Source: Lunularia cruciata
Lineage: Eukaryota; Streptophyta; Marchantiopsida; Lunulariales; Lunulariaceae
Reading direction: 5' to 3'
NCBI GenBank assembly: GCA_948567375.1
Contig: OX419761.1
Location: 37,858,243-37,922,242, forward strand
DNA: 64,000 nt
The notes under the pieces: generated by a model
Databases searched by the model: none
Told to the model about the DNA's origin: nothing
What the model saw: the letters and a program-made list of their open reading frames with translations, nothing else
Shown here: one piece after another, positions 34,158 to 47,147 of the stretch
Layout of the letters: each line of letters begins with the position of its first letter
Position numbering within the stretch: position 1 is the first letter of the stretch
Position numbers and translations under genes: made by a program

Positions 34158-36736
34158 ATGTCGGTCACATCGAGGACGTTGGTCAGGACATTGCCGCTTT
34201 TCCTACTGGGGTTTCTGTTTATGGGTTGTCAAGTTTCGACTCTTGATGAAGCCAGGCTTGGATCGCTCCGCGTGGTCTTCCAGGTATGACAATTTTGTTG
34301 TGTTAGGTCTTGGGGAAAGTGTTGCGCTTGCTTTAGTGTTGGCAGCCTGTTTCTTTTAAGCTGGTTTGTGCTCCAGAATTAAGCTTCTTGTTTTGCCGAG
34401 AGCACATTATACTGAATAGAAGGGCCGACAGTGAAATTTAGGTCTCTAAATTGTGGAAGGGGGTGTAATTGTTTGATCACCAAATAGGGCAAAGGTGCAA
34501 TTAAGTACTGCACTGTTAAGACATAACTTCAGACACCTGCTAACGTCAGATTTGCTTGGTCGTATCCAGCTCAAATACGGTGACATTGAGTTTGGTTTCT
34601 ATCCTGAGGTAGCACCAAAGACAGTTGCTCATATCTTGAAGCTGGTTCACCTCGGGGCTTACAACTCGAATCACTTCTTTCGTGTAAGTGGTTGCCCTTG
34701 CCGTCTCTGTTGAAGTTTGCCGTCAGTTCTAGCTAGTCTGATTTTCTCCATACTTATCATCAGATCTATATGGCTAAAAACAATTCATGTGTAAACCAGG
34801 TGTGTACAATTTAATTCTTCTATATGTATATGTATGGCATATTATGTATATATGTAATTGGGTGTTGTTTACAACGGATTCTATTTTCGTTATGTAGTAT
34901 GTATATACGTATGATTATTTTATGAACTAAAATGCTGAGCATCTGGGGTTGATACTGCAGGTGGACAAAGGCTTTGTTGCACAAGTAGCAGATGTAGTTG
35001 GAGGTAGAGAAGCTCCTCTGAATAGAGAGCAACGGGAAGAAGGGTCCAAGACGGTTCCAGGGGAATTCTCGAACGTCAAACATGTCCGTGGTATCCTGTC
35101 TATGGGAAGGTACGCATTATCGAATCAATGTGCACATGCATGCAAATCAGAAGCTGCTCAAACATTACGATGAAAAATGAAGGGGAAAGAGGATTGAGTC
35201 GGGTTTTCTATGCTCTGGATGTTAAAATGTATTTGGAAAGAGGCAATGGATATGAATCTGGCTTGACGCTGAACTATCTGTGGCTTTGTGAAATGCTGTT
35301 CCCATTTCGGTAAATGAGAGTGTTTCTTCTTGACCCACAGATATGATGACCCTGACAGCGCTGGTTCTTCATTCTCCATGCTCTTAGGGAATGCTCCTCA
35401 TCTGGATGGCAAGGTGAAGATACTGTCAAGAATATGTTCGTGCCATCATGTCGTCTGATTGTAAAGCAGTGTATCCAGGGTAATAGGTGCAGATACATTG
35501 TTAACTGTATACCTTTCACAAAACATGAACCCTCAGCAGTCTCGTCTTTCAATCAGTACGTAATGACGTATCACCATGCTCTATCACCATGATCTACCAT
35601 TCTACTGACCTGGTGAACTCTTGAATGTCTGCAGTATGCAGTTTTTGGAAAGGTGACTAAGGGCTATGATACGCTTACGAAACTTGAGCAACTACCCACA
35701 AGGACAGAGGGCATTTTTGTCATGGTAAACTACCGACTTTACCCAAAGTGTGGAAGAGGGCCTTGACGTGAACCCGCTCAGTCTAGTTCGCTACTCATTT
35801 TCATGCTTGAATTAGCTTTTGAGCATGAACTTTGTGCTTCATGCTCAAATATCTGGAAGTACCAACTCACGGTTGTGAAATGTCATATACCGGACTACTA
35901 AAGGTTTACTAAGCATATTGGAGATAACGACTACATTTCTTTGTTACGGAATTCACAGTTCTGTCGTATAGTTTTGCTTCGAACAGGATCACAGCTGATT
36001 CAAAACACTCAGGAGGTTCAAGATATAGATGATTGAGCTGTCCTCGAATAAATGGTCTTTTATCTGACTTTGCAGCCCCTTGAGCGGATCAACATAATGT
36101 CGTCATACTACTATGGTGAGCCCACAAGTCCTTTGTAAAAAATTTAGTCATGAAGTAGCAAGGTTATCAGTTTGTTATATCTCCTGCAACAAATTGTTCC
36201 TGTAGATGTTTTGACCACAAAGTTCCGCTCGTGTAATGCTACAAACAGATCTAGCTGAAAAGATTGGAGGCAGCAGCTGTGAGGACGAGGTAACTTCACT
36301 AAGACGACGACTCATTGCAACTTCTGACATGGTTGAAGAACAGGTACACACACAGTATTGCTAATGCTTAGTCATATAGAGTCCATGGATTGCTGGTTTT
36401 AGTGCAAATTTTTAATTCTGGTTCTCGTCACTTATGGTTTCCCTAGCCCCATAGTGGATCCTTGAACCGACTCGTGCTGAAATTTTGTATTGCTTCTTCG
36501 TTTTAGAATATTGCTGGCCTTGTGCATTGAGAGTCACTAGGTCTCCTTTTCAACGTTAAATATGATTGAAGTTTGATATTGAGTAATGACGACATGCATT
36601 GGTCTGACTCTTCTTAACGTAGCCTCTATCTTCTCTCTGAAGCGCACTCTTGATCATTTATCCAAGTTGAGGTCCTGACTCGCACATTGAGGGCTCGTTG
36701 TTGTATGTGCAGAGGAAGAAGTGTCTGCCGGGGTGA
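34158..36736 (+). CDS. CYP23: Peptidyl-prolyl cis-trans isomerase CYP23 (secretory-pathway cyclophilin)
   Basis: Eight exons give 236 residues: 34158-34283, 34570-34683, 34961-35109, 35341-35413, 35635-35724, 36076-36115, 36249-36343 and 36713-36736. A hydrophobic signal peptide (LPLFLLGFLFMGC) is followed by the cyclophilin fold: YGDIEFGFYPEVAPKTV, NHFFRVDKGFVAQVAD, HVRGILSMGRYDDPDSA, FSMLLGNAPHLDG and FGKVTKGYDTL. The order and a C-terminal EEQRKKCLPG tail match the CYP23 type (Arabidopsis At1g26940) as I recall it. Cyclophilins catalyse proline cis-trans isomerisation; the signal peptide suggests the ER or secretory path. The Arg, Phe and Gln of the active site are present in FRVDKGFVAQ. 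The position of the usual cyclosporin-binding Trp (PWLDG) is His (PHLDG), so drug binding and perhaps activity should be reduced. Gene complete, with no breaks. Confidence 0.93.
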
Positions 36737-37708
36737 AGAAAAGTCTCAGCAGGCTTGTACGTACAAAGACGGACTTCAATATCCCAAAATACTGTGTAAG
36801 GTGATAAAGACTGGGCAGGAAAAGATGAAGCTTAAGGTATCGATTTCTGCGAAGTTGCACACACTGTGCAGGGAGGAAGTCGTCTCAAAAATCCAGCACC
36901 GCCCACATCCAACCAAATCACCGCTGATGTTAGAGATCCTCAATGAAATCCCGCTCATTCTTTACAGCAGTGCATGTCTGATTGCCATGAAGAATGTTGA
37001 AATATGAATACATAGCAAGATACGTTGATAATAATTAGGAGGTACGGAACTCGGTGTTGATACCGTGGAACAAGCATCAATTTGGGGAACAGAAGACTAT
37101 GTCCCATTCATGATGCCAAAATCCGAATCATCCGAATCATCCGAATCTTTACATTCGAATCATCTCGCTGTTTCCATCCTTGATATTCTTAACACAATTG
37201 ATGCAAATTTTTTTCCAAATTAGGAAGGCCTTCCTAAACCGTCTTATTGTACTACTCCAGTCATGATCACAAGCGTGCATGGTTTGCAGTTTACGTCGTG
37301 ATTATACTGGTATCTCAATGTTATTCCGATTCAAAAACCAAGCTCAAGATGCGTTTACGATGCAAAGAATCCAATAGTGCCACCAAGCAAGGCCGGAAAT
37401 TTCTGGACACTCATCCCCGTTTTAGCAAATACCGGAAGGTCGAATGCTGTTCCTTAATATTCGTGCTGCCACAGTCGCATCGATTCTCTGAGCGGACTGG
37501 TAAAAGGAAGGCTTCTTCTACCTACTATGTTTGCAAGAGAATATTTGTTGCAGGGAATCACAAAGGTGCACACTTCAGACCAAGATCTTCAAGGACCCCT
37601 AAACCAGACCTTGGATGCAGATCCGTACATGCTACAGCCGGGAGTCTTCTATATATGATTCTACATTCACTATACACACGGTTACACTATATATATTCAC
37701 TACTTATG
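36737..37708. other. Spacer after CYP23
   Basis: This holds the 3' UTR of CYP23 and unassigned spacer, with a short triplet of ATCCGAATC-type repeats near 37125-37150. The 171-codon frame at 37247-37762 has no motif, runs into the repeat array and is not accepted as a gene. Confidence 0.45.
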
Positions 37709-37729
37709 TGCGGCACTTTAGGGGAGCAA

Positions 37730-37773
37730 CCGAGTTTGCCTTGGCACCCAAGAGTTTTCTAGCAGAAACTCGG
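37730..37773 (+). repeat. Head hairpin, copy 1
   Basis: The arms 37730-37737 and 37766-37773 (CCGAGTTT / AAACTCGG) pair perfectly. The same stem is found at 41794-41837 and 45714-45756. At 43644-43687 both arms have changed, giving two G-U pairs, and the stem is kept. Copy 39036-39080 has one mismatch. Confidence 0.75.
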
Positions 37774-40700
37774 TACGAGGGATACTGACAATTGCTCAGC
37801 TACTTGGGCACTGCATGAGGCACTGATGAAGTTGCAGGTGTTTTCGTGGAGGTTTACTATGGCTGCATTCTGCTTCTCTTTGCTTTGCTGTTTAGTGTCT
37901 CAGGACTCAAGCGTCTATAGCGCTTGTTGCAATATCCTGTCCTCTTTCGCCTTGCTCTCGTACCCTGTTACACTTCGACCCGTTTCTGCAACCACACCAT
38001 CCAATAGCTCTCGCATTGCTCCACTCCATTCCACAGCTCATTCCCTCCCTAGTATTTTTCCTTCGCTCGTTGATTGATTTCTGGCTCGACCTCTCGCATC
38101 TACAGTGTTCCTACCGACTTCAGCCCACGTTTTTCATCTTTATCGTTCATGCCCTGCTTACTGGCTCATCTTTATCGTTCATGCCCTGCTTACTGGCTGG
38201 CGATCTACATAACGTTACCTATTACTCGCAGTCGTTTGCATGGATGTTCTCGATTTCACATTGTTTACTCACGTTGTTTACTAGTACGTAAGACTTATTT
38301 TATTCTCGATTTGTTTCAATTTTGCCTTTGCTGCGGGTTACATTTGATGCATTCTACCTTAGCGATTTATCACTATTCTAGCATTGTGAATCATGTTCAT
38401 ATTACTTATCGATCATTTGCATTTCATGAGTTCTGGATAACCCCTTCTGGGAACGGCTTCTGCTCTCATATACACATGTATATATTCACTATATTCACCA
38501 TTTAGACTTTCTAGAATTAGTCACAAAGCCTTCGAAGTCTTACCATTATGTACTTCTCTTACTGTACTTTGTATATTATACGTATTTTACTATTTCCTGG
38601 CTGGATCACAGGTGTAACATCCACTCACTATTTGCCCCTCTCTCAGAGACAAACTCTATCAGACGGCCTTGACTATTCTCTCGCTCTCTTCTGATGTTAT
38701 CTCTTTGCTCTTAATACTCTCCTTCATGTTTGCTCTGTCCTTACCTTTCTGCTTTTACTATTGCCACCATTCTCATATTGCATTCTGTTTGCGTTTGCTA
38801 GCCATTCCCACATTGCTAGCCCTTGTCTTTTTGGTACTGCGAAGATGCGTCGCATATCCCTTGCATGCACATGCTTCGGTTCTGCATCTTCTGTGAGCAT
38901 CATCTTCACGTTTTCCATTTCTGGCAGGATAGGTTTTCTTCTTTCTGCCTTACTGCTACTCCTCCAAGTCCCGCAAGGTCAAGGTTCCTGGATAATTTAC
39001 TACGATCATTCCTGAGCGGCACTTTCTCGAAGTAACCGAGTTTGCCTTTGGGACTCATGAGCTTCCGAACAGAAACTCTGTACGAGAGGTACTGGCATTT
39101 GCGTAGCTACTTCGGCATTTGTGGGGCACTGATGAAGTCGTTTGTGTTTCCATGCAAGGTCACAATAATAGCCTGACTGCGTCCTTCTAGTGTTTAGTGT
39201 TGTGGGACTCATGCGCTCATGGAGCATGTTGGGATACACACTACACAGTCTTACCACACTTTGCTCCAGCCTAACGATCATCCACCAAGACTAAGTTCTC
39301 TTACTTGTTCAACATTTTCCCTTTGCTTTCGAATGTTTCTTCCTACTCGCTCGATGGTTTTCCTTTGCAACTATATCCTCTGTTTTTGCTCGTAGGAGGT
39401 TCGCTTCCTTTATTACTTGATGTATACCACTGCAGATGCTGCTCATGGAGTGTATCAATTTTGGTTTCTGCTTTCGATCAATTTCGTCTATGTTTTTTGT
39501 CAATTTCTCCTTCCTTAGCCTTCCCTGGATTTACTTGTCTAGATCAGTTTCGCTTCGGGTTGCATCCGTTCCTGTATGCATTTCCTTGCTTCCACCTGCA
39601 CACGCAGGTGGAAGCATACTTCGGTTTGCATCGGTTAGGTCTTAAGTGGGTTTAGATCCCTCGTTCACGACGGCTTCTGCTTCCATTACCCATATGTCAC
39701 TCATTTCCCACCTCTGAGAGTGAGTTGCGCCGCTACCTGCCTTCTCTTGTTTCTTGCCTCGTGACACAAGATGGTAGGACAGGAAAGAGAGTACACATCT
39801 TTGAGATCACTATATTTTTAACTTTAGTTTGCATTGGTTCTTGCTGGCATTTGCTTTGCATGCTTACAGCTGCGTGTTCTTCTGTTGCATCTGTTGCTTG
39901 CATGCATATACTTGCTTATAGCTGCATGTCTTCAGTTTGCACCCATTCAGTTTTAAGTGTGGGTCTTCCTTTTCCTGTGAATTTTGTTCCTATTGCTAAT
40001 TTACTCACCTATCCTTCTTGGCTCTGTCCATTATCGGCTACTTACGATTGCAGTTTTCCTGCATTGTTCATACTTGACTGTAGTATCGAGTTCTCTCGGT
40101 TTGCTATCGTCGTGGTTGCTTGGTTATATTGGTATTTTATCCCCCCACAATTCACATTGCCCTCAACCTCTCTCTGCCCTCTCACTCTCCATGTCAGCAG
40201 TAGATAGTTCGATTGTTCCTCGTGCCAGTAGACATTACTGCGTACTGGCGTCATTGAGGGTTCGAACTACTTTCTGTTTCTTTTCTCCGAAGTATTCGTT
40301 AGCCCTTAATTCTCAAACGCATCAAGGCTCCCATTTTTCCACTGATCCAATTTTCATGCTCTGGAGGTTATAGGAACTTCCGAACCACTTTCTGTTTTCC
40401 TCCCGGAAGAATTTGTTGGCCCCGATTAAAACGTATCATAGACTTCCATTCTTCCACTGATCCAAATACCATGTCCCGGAGATTACAAGAGCTACGGGTC
40501 TCTCACATGGGTGGCACCTCATTCTTACACCCCACAATGGATAGAGGAGTCATCTACTCTTTAAGTCTTTCATGGGCCAGACTATCTTCTCGCCCTTTGC
40601 CAAGTTTTAACAACGATGTCTTAATGCTAGGTCGCTGGCTTCATTCAATTCCTTTGCATTCGACAATACCGCTCTTATTCGGTGAACGGCTCGGTTGGAT

Positions 40701-41307
40701 CCCCCCGTTTGGTGAGAGAATTCTGGTCCCATTTCTCCTATACCGTCTGGTTGTTGATAGTGTATCACAGCTACTTCCACAGTTCATGGAGCACTGATGA
40801 AGTCGTTCGTGCCTCCGTGCAGGCTTACTATGTTCGTGCAACTTACTACAGTCCCCTTCTAGTGTCCATATCACCCGTGGTTGAGATATACACTGTACAG
40901 TCCTATCACACTTCGCTCCAACCCAGCCATCATCCAGTAACACTAAGTTTTCCTAATGTAGCGTTAAGGTAGCACTAGAATGAGTCATTTCCACACTCTG
41001 TACTGCCTGCCCACGTCATATGTAGGGGTTAAGTTTTCATGACACTCTCCCCACTCGCCCACTAACAGTCTTTGAGTCTGATTGTTTTCTAAGAAATGGT
41101 TTTCGCTCTTACTAACGTTATTCACCTACAATACTTTCTCTGCTGCGTGGACCATTTCTCTCTACTTGCCATGTTTGGGCTTCTGTATAGATTGCTCTCT
41201 TTTTATCGCATACGCTTAGCATGCTAGCTGTTATTTCATTTTCTGCTTTTCAAATTATATTCTTTACCCTGCATATATATATACGAGGCATCTGTTCTTG
41301 TATAACT

Positions 41308-41314
41308 ATATATA

Positions 41315-41376
<62 letters not shown>
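41308..41376. repeat. (TA)n microsatellite
   Basis: An almost pure TA dinucleotide run of about 60 bp, followed by a short CA run, lies inside the repeat array between head copies 3 and 4. It is probably length-variable. Confidence 0.95.
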
Positions 41377-41387
<11 letters not shown>

Positions 41388-42636
41388 GTCTGTAAAACTC
41401 TCTGCTTTACTTTCTGCTCTCTAGCTCTCGGTTCACACTCTTCTAACTGGCTCATTCCTTTGTTTTCTTACTACCCCTTCCTGGTTTCTTTGTGCTTCGC
41501 TCTCTTTCACTGCTCACCCTGATAGACTCTGTCCTTGCAGGTGTTTTTCGAAGGATGTCTCGCATCACTCACATTCTCCTGCGTTTTGATCTTTTTCTTC
41601 TTTCCCTCTTCACAATTTCGTTCATGCCTACATTATGCATTCGTCCGATTTCTGCTCTTTTAAGACTTTAAGCTCCAGTTGCTCATTTCTGTAGCCTCCC
41701 ATTTCTGTAACCTTCCCCTGGCGTTTCGTTGTTTCATTTAGTACTGCTGATAGCTAGCTGTTTTACTGTTGATAGCGGCGCTGTTGGAAGCAACCGAGTT
41801 TGCCTTGGCACTCATGAGTTTTCGAGCAGAAACTCGGGACGAGGAGTACTGACAATTGTTCAGCTACTTCGGCACTGCGTGAGGCACTGATGAAGTCGTT
41901 GGTGTTATCGTGGAGGTTTATTATGGCCGCCTTCTGCTTCTTTCAGTTGTTTAGCGTATCTGGACTCCAGTGTCCATAGCACTGGGAGTGATATACTTTA
42001 TCCTGTCCTCTTACGCTTCGCTATGTTACACTCTTACATTTCTACCCGTTTCTGCTGCCATAATCGCGAAATGCTTGCTACATCCACACATTCCTGTACT
42101 ATTTCACTCCCTAGTCTTTTCCATTCGCTCTCTGACTGCTTCCTGCCTCGCTCTCTACTGTTTCCTGTGTTCCTCCCCCACTCCATCCCATGTTCTTCAT
42201 CTTCATCTGTGCACTGTATCCTGGTGGGCTCTTATAGCAAGTTTTCTATTCCTCTCGCTTCATCCACGCACTGCATCCTGGCGGGCTCTTACAGCACATA
42301 GCACGTTTCCTATACCTCTCGCTTTTGGTTGCATTGCTGCTCTCTGACTTCATTATTTTTTATTGGTGAACTCTTACATCAAGCTCTCTAACCCACGCTC
42401 GCGTTGGCCTTGCTGCTCTCGATTTCAAGTTCGTTATTGTCCATTAGCAGTTCTGTGTTCTCAATTTCTTGCACTTATGCCTTTGCTACAGGTTACTTTT
42501 TTGCACCTATACTTTTGCTGCAGGTTATTTTCGATGCATTTTGCATTCAAGCTTTCATACTAGACTAGCACTGTAATTCATGTAAATGTTGTTTATCAAA
42601 TATGTGCACTTGTGCACTTCATGAGTTCTGGATAAC

Positions 42637-42651
42637 CCGTTCCCCGAACGG
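42637..42651 (+). repeat. Tail hairpin, representative copy
   Basis: CCGTTC and GAACGG flank a 3-nt loop. Other copies are 43292-43306 (loop CCA), 44354-44368 (loop TGG), 46233-46245 (5-bp stem, loop CTC) and 46653-46667 (loop TTC). The loop changes in every copy while the stem does not. Copies near 38441 and 39662 are degraded. Confidence 0.78.
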
Positions 42652-45600
42652 TTTCTGCTCTCATTTACCAATATATATACGTCTTCTGCTTCCCTCACCT
42701 GTTTTGCTTCTCTGGACTCAGGCGTCCATAGCGCTTGCTGTGATATATCGGTATCCACGTCCTTGGATGCTTTGCTCGTCTTCCCTCGTTCTCTGAGCGA
42801 TTTATCCTTCCTGTGCTCTGTCTCATCCACCTTCTCCGATTTTCGCTTCCTGACTGAGCTCTTCCTTGACCCGCAATATTTACTAATATTACTTGTCTCT
42901 TGCCACCAGTTCATCTCCATCCTTTTCAGCTGTCCGTTTCTTCCTGGGGTCTTTATTTTTCTACTTATGTGGGAGTACTGTCTCCGTTTCTTTGCAGGCT
43001 GCATCTCAACTATGCGAGTTGCTATCTAACGGTTTCCACGTGACAGTTATTTCGCGTTTCATTCGATGATGTTTCTCATATAGATATGCTGGTGTTTCAA
43101 TATGTTTATTTCAATTATGCCATTGCTGCAGGTTACCTTTGATGCATTCTAACTTCAGGATTTCATACTACTCTAGTCTTGCATGTCGCTTACCTTCCGT
43201 GCATTCTACCCTCGGGTTTTCATATTCCTAGTGTTGAGTATCATGTACTTATTGTTTATTGCTCATTTGCACTTCATGAGTTCTGGATAACCCGTTCCCA
43301 GAACGGCTTCCGTTCTTGTATACCTACATATATATACAAGGCTGCATTTGCCTCCATGGTTTGTCCTATCACGAGATGCCCTAATTTCTTTTCAGTGCTC
43401 TTATTTGTTTCTCTGTTTGCCAGGGTTTCTCCCGGTGTCCTTTCTTGTGTAGCATTGAAGTTTTTTGCTCCCCGCTCGTGATTTGCTTGGGTTTCTCCCG
43501 CTAGTCCTTTCTTGTGTAGCATTGCAGTTTTTTGGCTCCTTGCTCGTCCCTTCCCGTGCAGCTCTGAGTTTTCTTGCGAGGAGGTTTCTTTCGCTGATGC
43601 TTCTTGTTTCTCACTACTTCTGAGCGGCACTTTAGTGGAGCAACTGAGTTTGCCTTGGCACTCATGAGTTTTGGAGCAGAAACTTGGAACGAGGGGTACT
43701 GGCAATTGTTCAGCTACTTTGGCACTGCGTGATGCACTGATGAAGTCGCAGGTGCTTTCGTGGAGGTTTACTATGGCCGCCTTCTGCTCCCCTTAGCTGT
43801 TTAGCGTCTCAGGACTCCAGCATCCATTGCGCTGGTTGTGATATTATTCATATCCTGTCCTCTTACACTTCGCTCTCGTTCCCTTTTACACTTCGACCCA
43901 TTTCTGTAGCCACATCATCTGAAACCCCTTGTTTTGTTCCACTCCTCCATTCCACAACTAATTCTCTCCATAGTACTTTCCCTTCATTTGCTCTCTGATT
44001 GCTTCCTGCTTCACCCTCTCATGCCTAAAGTGTTCCTATCCGACTCCAGCCCACGTTCTTTCTAGTTGTTCACATACGGCTTACTGGCGGGTTCTTTATC
44101 GTGTTCACGCCATGCTTACTGCTGGCCTCTTACCTCATGGTTTCCTATTCCTTGCGATCGATTGTATAGATGCTCTTGATTTAATGTCCTTTACTAGTAT
44201 GTTGCAATCAGTTATTTTCAATTTGTTTCAATGATGCTTTTGGTACAGGTTACATTCGATGCCTGCTACCTTCGTGCTTTAACACTACTCTCGCATTGTG
44301 ATTTATGTACATATTGCTTATTGATCATTTGCACTACATGATTTCTGGATAACCCGTTCTGGGAACGGCTTCTGTTCTCGTATACCAATATATATAAAAG
44401 GTATGCTCCACTTCTGAAACCACAGGTGAATACTGAGGTCAGTTACTTACTCTCACCTTTCCACCTTGCAGCCCAGACTGGTTGTTTTTCTCTGCTGCCG
44501 TTCTGGTAAACTACATACCAGAGAAAGGATGTCTTATGCGGTCATAGTGAAAGGAAAACTACAGCTAATATTGGCTTCCCTACCCCCTCCATTTTTTGTT
44601 ATTTTCCAATTTTTCAGGAGGAATCGGGTTTGCCTTGGTACTCATGAGCAATAGAACCGAAGATCGGGATGAGGGATACTGGCATTGCATCCAGCTATCT
44701 TTGCACCCGGAAGGCGAAGGGCACTGACGAAGTAGTGGGGATTGTCGTGCACATTTACTATGAGAGGACTGCTTATTCATCATTGTGTTTTGTAATATTG
44801 ACGGGCTCATGCTGACATAGAGCATGTTAAACCAAGGGTTAATCTCTGAGTTTAACATGCATATGGGCCATCTCATAATGTTTGTCTTGAGACTTGTGCG
44901 GTTTATGTCTTATGCACTAACATCATGCTGTCACTACGGCATGCCTTTTTCCTCAAGGTTACGGTTGCTCGTACTCATTTCGTAAACCAGGTAGCTATGC
45001 ATCACAAGCATCATACTAACCCTTGTATGCAGATATACGATTGCTTACCCACCTTTATGACTGACAGTTATGACGAGTTTTACTGGTCTACTATCATATG
45101 TCAGAGTCCGTCCAGTCAGACCTAGGTACGGAACTGGGTTGTTTACAAATGGGTTCTGTATATCCACTATACAATATGTTTTCCTGCTTCCTACTTCCCT
45201 ACAATAGGGATGCTTGCTGTTTACCTGCATCGGACCTACTCGGTTTTACAGCCCCTCTCCCTCACATCACCGCACGCAGACAGTGTCTCTCATTCTCTCA
45301 CATTCCTCTAATGCTATTTCTCGCCTCTTCCTATTTTTCACGATCTTTCTCCTCTCCGCTTCCTACTCTTCACGATCTTCTGCTCTGCATGTAGCTCTCT
45401 CGCTCATGCTATTTTTCACATTAACGTCTTGAAATTCTACTCTATTTGCTTGTCTACTAACCGATGTTTTCTTTCAGGCTTTGCCAAGGTGCGTCTCTTG
45501 AATCTCTTCTTTGCTCGTGCTTCCTAATAAGAATCCTTTCCTGGCTTCTATTCTGCATTTTCAATGCACATTTTCTTCCATATTACCTACAGGGAAACAT

Positions 45601-46690
45601 TTATTCTTTCGGTTTTACAGATGCTCCTACATGGCCTTGCTGGTTTCTGCATAAGTTCTAGCTCTTCCTTACGTCTCACTGCTACCATTTTTGAGCAGCA
45701 CTTCTGGAAGCAACCGAGTTTGCCTTGGCAGTCATGAGCTTTGAACAGAAACTCGGTACGAGAGGTACTGGCACTCGCCGAGCTACTTCGGCACTGCGTT
45801 AGGCACTGATGTAGTCGTTAGTGCTTTCGTGAAGGCTTACTATGACCGCTTATCTGCTTGTGTATAGTATATTAGGACTAATGCGTTCAAAGAGCACGCT
45901 ACGATATGCACTATCCAGTCCGATTAGGTTTTTACGTGATTGTACATTTCTGTATTAGTCTCGGTTTGTAATTTGCTTTCGATTCATTTAGTTTGTTTCC
46001 GATTATTTTACATACGCTTACTTCGCGATTTCTTTATATGAGTTGACCCTTCGTTTCCTCATTGATTGGCAGATTCTCTACATGTAGTCATATGTGGTCG
46101 ATGCTTGATAATACATGTTATTTATGAATTACATTTCATCTCCTTTTCGCATGTGTTTCTCAGTCAGTTCTGCCTTCATTTTATTGCCATTTCATCTGCA
46201 CTTCATATGCATGTAATGAGTTCTGGATCTCGCGTTCCTCGAACGGCTTCTGTCCTCATATATCCATATCCAGTCCTCTCGCACTTCGCTCCGACACAGC
46301 CAAGAAACCATCCACTCCTCTCCCGCTTCACTCCAGTCCACCCATCCTCAACTAAAACTCTGTCATTTTCTCCTTGCTCGATGTTTCTCTGCTTGATGGT
46401 CCTCCCCCGCTTTCAATTGCAGATGCTTAATCTGTTGTGTCTTGATTGTTATTACATGACGTGTACTCGTTCTCTGTAGGTGCTATTTATGAAATGTTTC
46501 ATTTCCGTCTGTACTCTGCTATCTTCTTAATGCTAGATTCACTTAAATTCCATTTCATTAGATGCAACTCATTTCGATTTGCACACGTTCATGCTTGCAC
46601 CTCATATGCACTTTCATGTTCTCGGTTCCATACTTAGTGGCTTCTGGATCCTCCGTTCTTCGAACGGCTTCTGCTCCCATTTCTCAATGA

Positions 46691-47147
46691 GAAGACGCTC
46701 ATTGCTCTAACTTGTTCAATAATTTCCCTCTACTTGGCGAATGCATCTTCCTCGATAGATGGTTTTTCTTTAGTCTCTTCTACTTTTCGCTTGAGAAGGC
46801 TCGTTTCCTTCATTACGTGATGCATACCAATAAGGATTACTACATTCCTGACCTCTGACATTCAAAATAGGAACCAAGATTACATGTTCCCTTCTTCTAG
46901 ATAATAGAAATCAAACGCACGTATTTGTTTGTAATGTCTAGGGGAGGTGGTTTTAGAAACATTGTGGAAGGCCATTGTCTTCCAACAATCACTTTATCCT
47001 CTGAACTAGAACCCTCTACTGCACACTGGTGTGACAACACCAAATCTCTACAACCACAACATAGATGGAAACGTTTTCTGTTTGCGATGGCAAACTCTCT
47101 GTGATACCCCATTGGACATTGCAATGACGTGAACAACCTACTCTCCT
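46691..47147. other. Region between repeat array and a small repeat-coding frame
   Basis: A 67-codon plus-strand frame (about 46901-47103, IIEIKRTYLFVMSRGGGF...) ends in TGA and lies just upstream of the frame at 47148. It could be part of the same decayed coding region, but I cannot show a splice or join. Confidence 0.3.

Larger units (their letters stand above)
37709..46690 (+). repeat. Degenerate array of 0.55-0.9 kb units with paired head and tail hairpins
   Basis: A head module (...GGAGCAACCGAGTTTGCCTTGG...) starts near 37709, 39012, 41775, 43618, 44617 and 45692, with a partial copy at 40783. A tail module (TTCTGGATAACCCGTTC...GAACGGCTTCTGCTCTC) lies near 38415, 39650, 42617, 43275, 44340, 46210 and 46640. 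Heads and tails mostly alternate, 540-860 bp apart within a unit. Shared interior blocks include CTCAGGACTCCAGCGTCCAT and TATCCTGTCCTCTTACACTTCG. The head stem CCGAGTTT/AAACTCGG and the tail stem CCGTTC/GAACGG stay paired in most copies. The plus strand is pyrimidine-rich throughout. No open frame is conserved across copies. Local duplications sit inside it at 38134-38197 (32-bp unit), 42211-42325 (about 57 bp) and 43423-43554 (66 bp). Nature unknown: a non-autonomous mobile element family, a satellite-like array, or repeated structured RNA. Confidence 0.75.

Noticed and set aside
37247..37762. 171-codon open frame
   Set aside because: No motif, low protein-like content, and it runs into the repeat array; likely chance.
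37760..45820. Hammerhead ribozyme: heads contain CTGATGA downstream of GAAAC, as in plant retrozymes
   Set aside because: In the order needed (open stem II) stem III leaves extra bases before the cleavage triplet, the bases next to CTGATGA do not pair to make stem I, and no stem II forms next to CTGATGA. The core motifs occur but the fold does not.
38415..46667. Helitron 3' ends (hairpin near the end)
   Set aside because: The 6-bp tail hairpin is not followed by CTRR at a fixed distance and there is no 5' TC start or rolling-circle helicase remnant.
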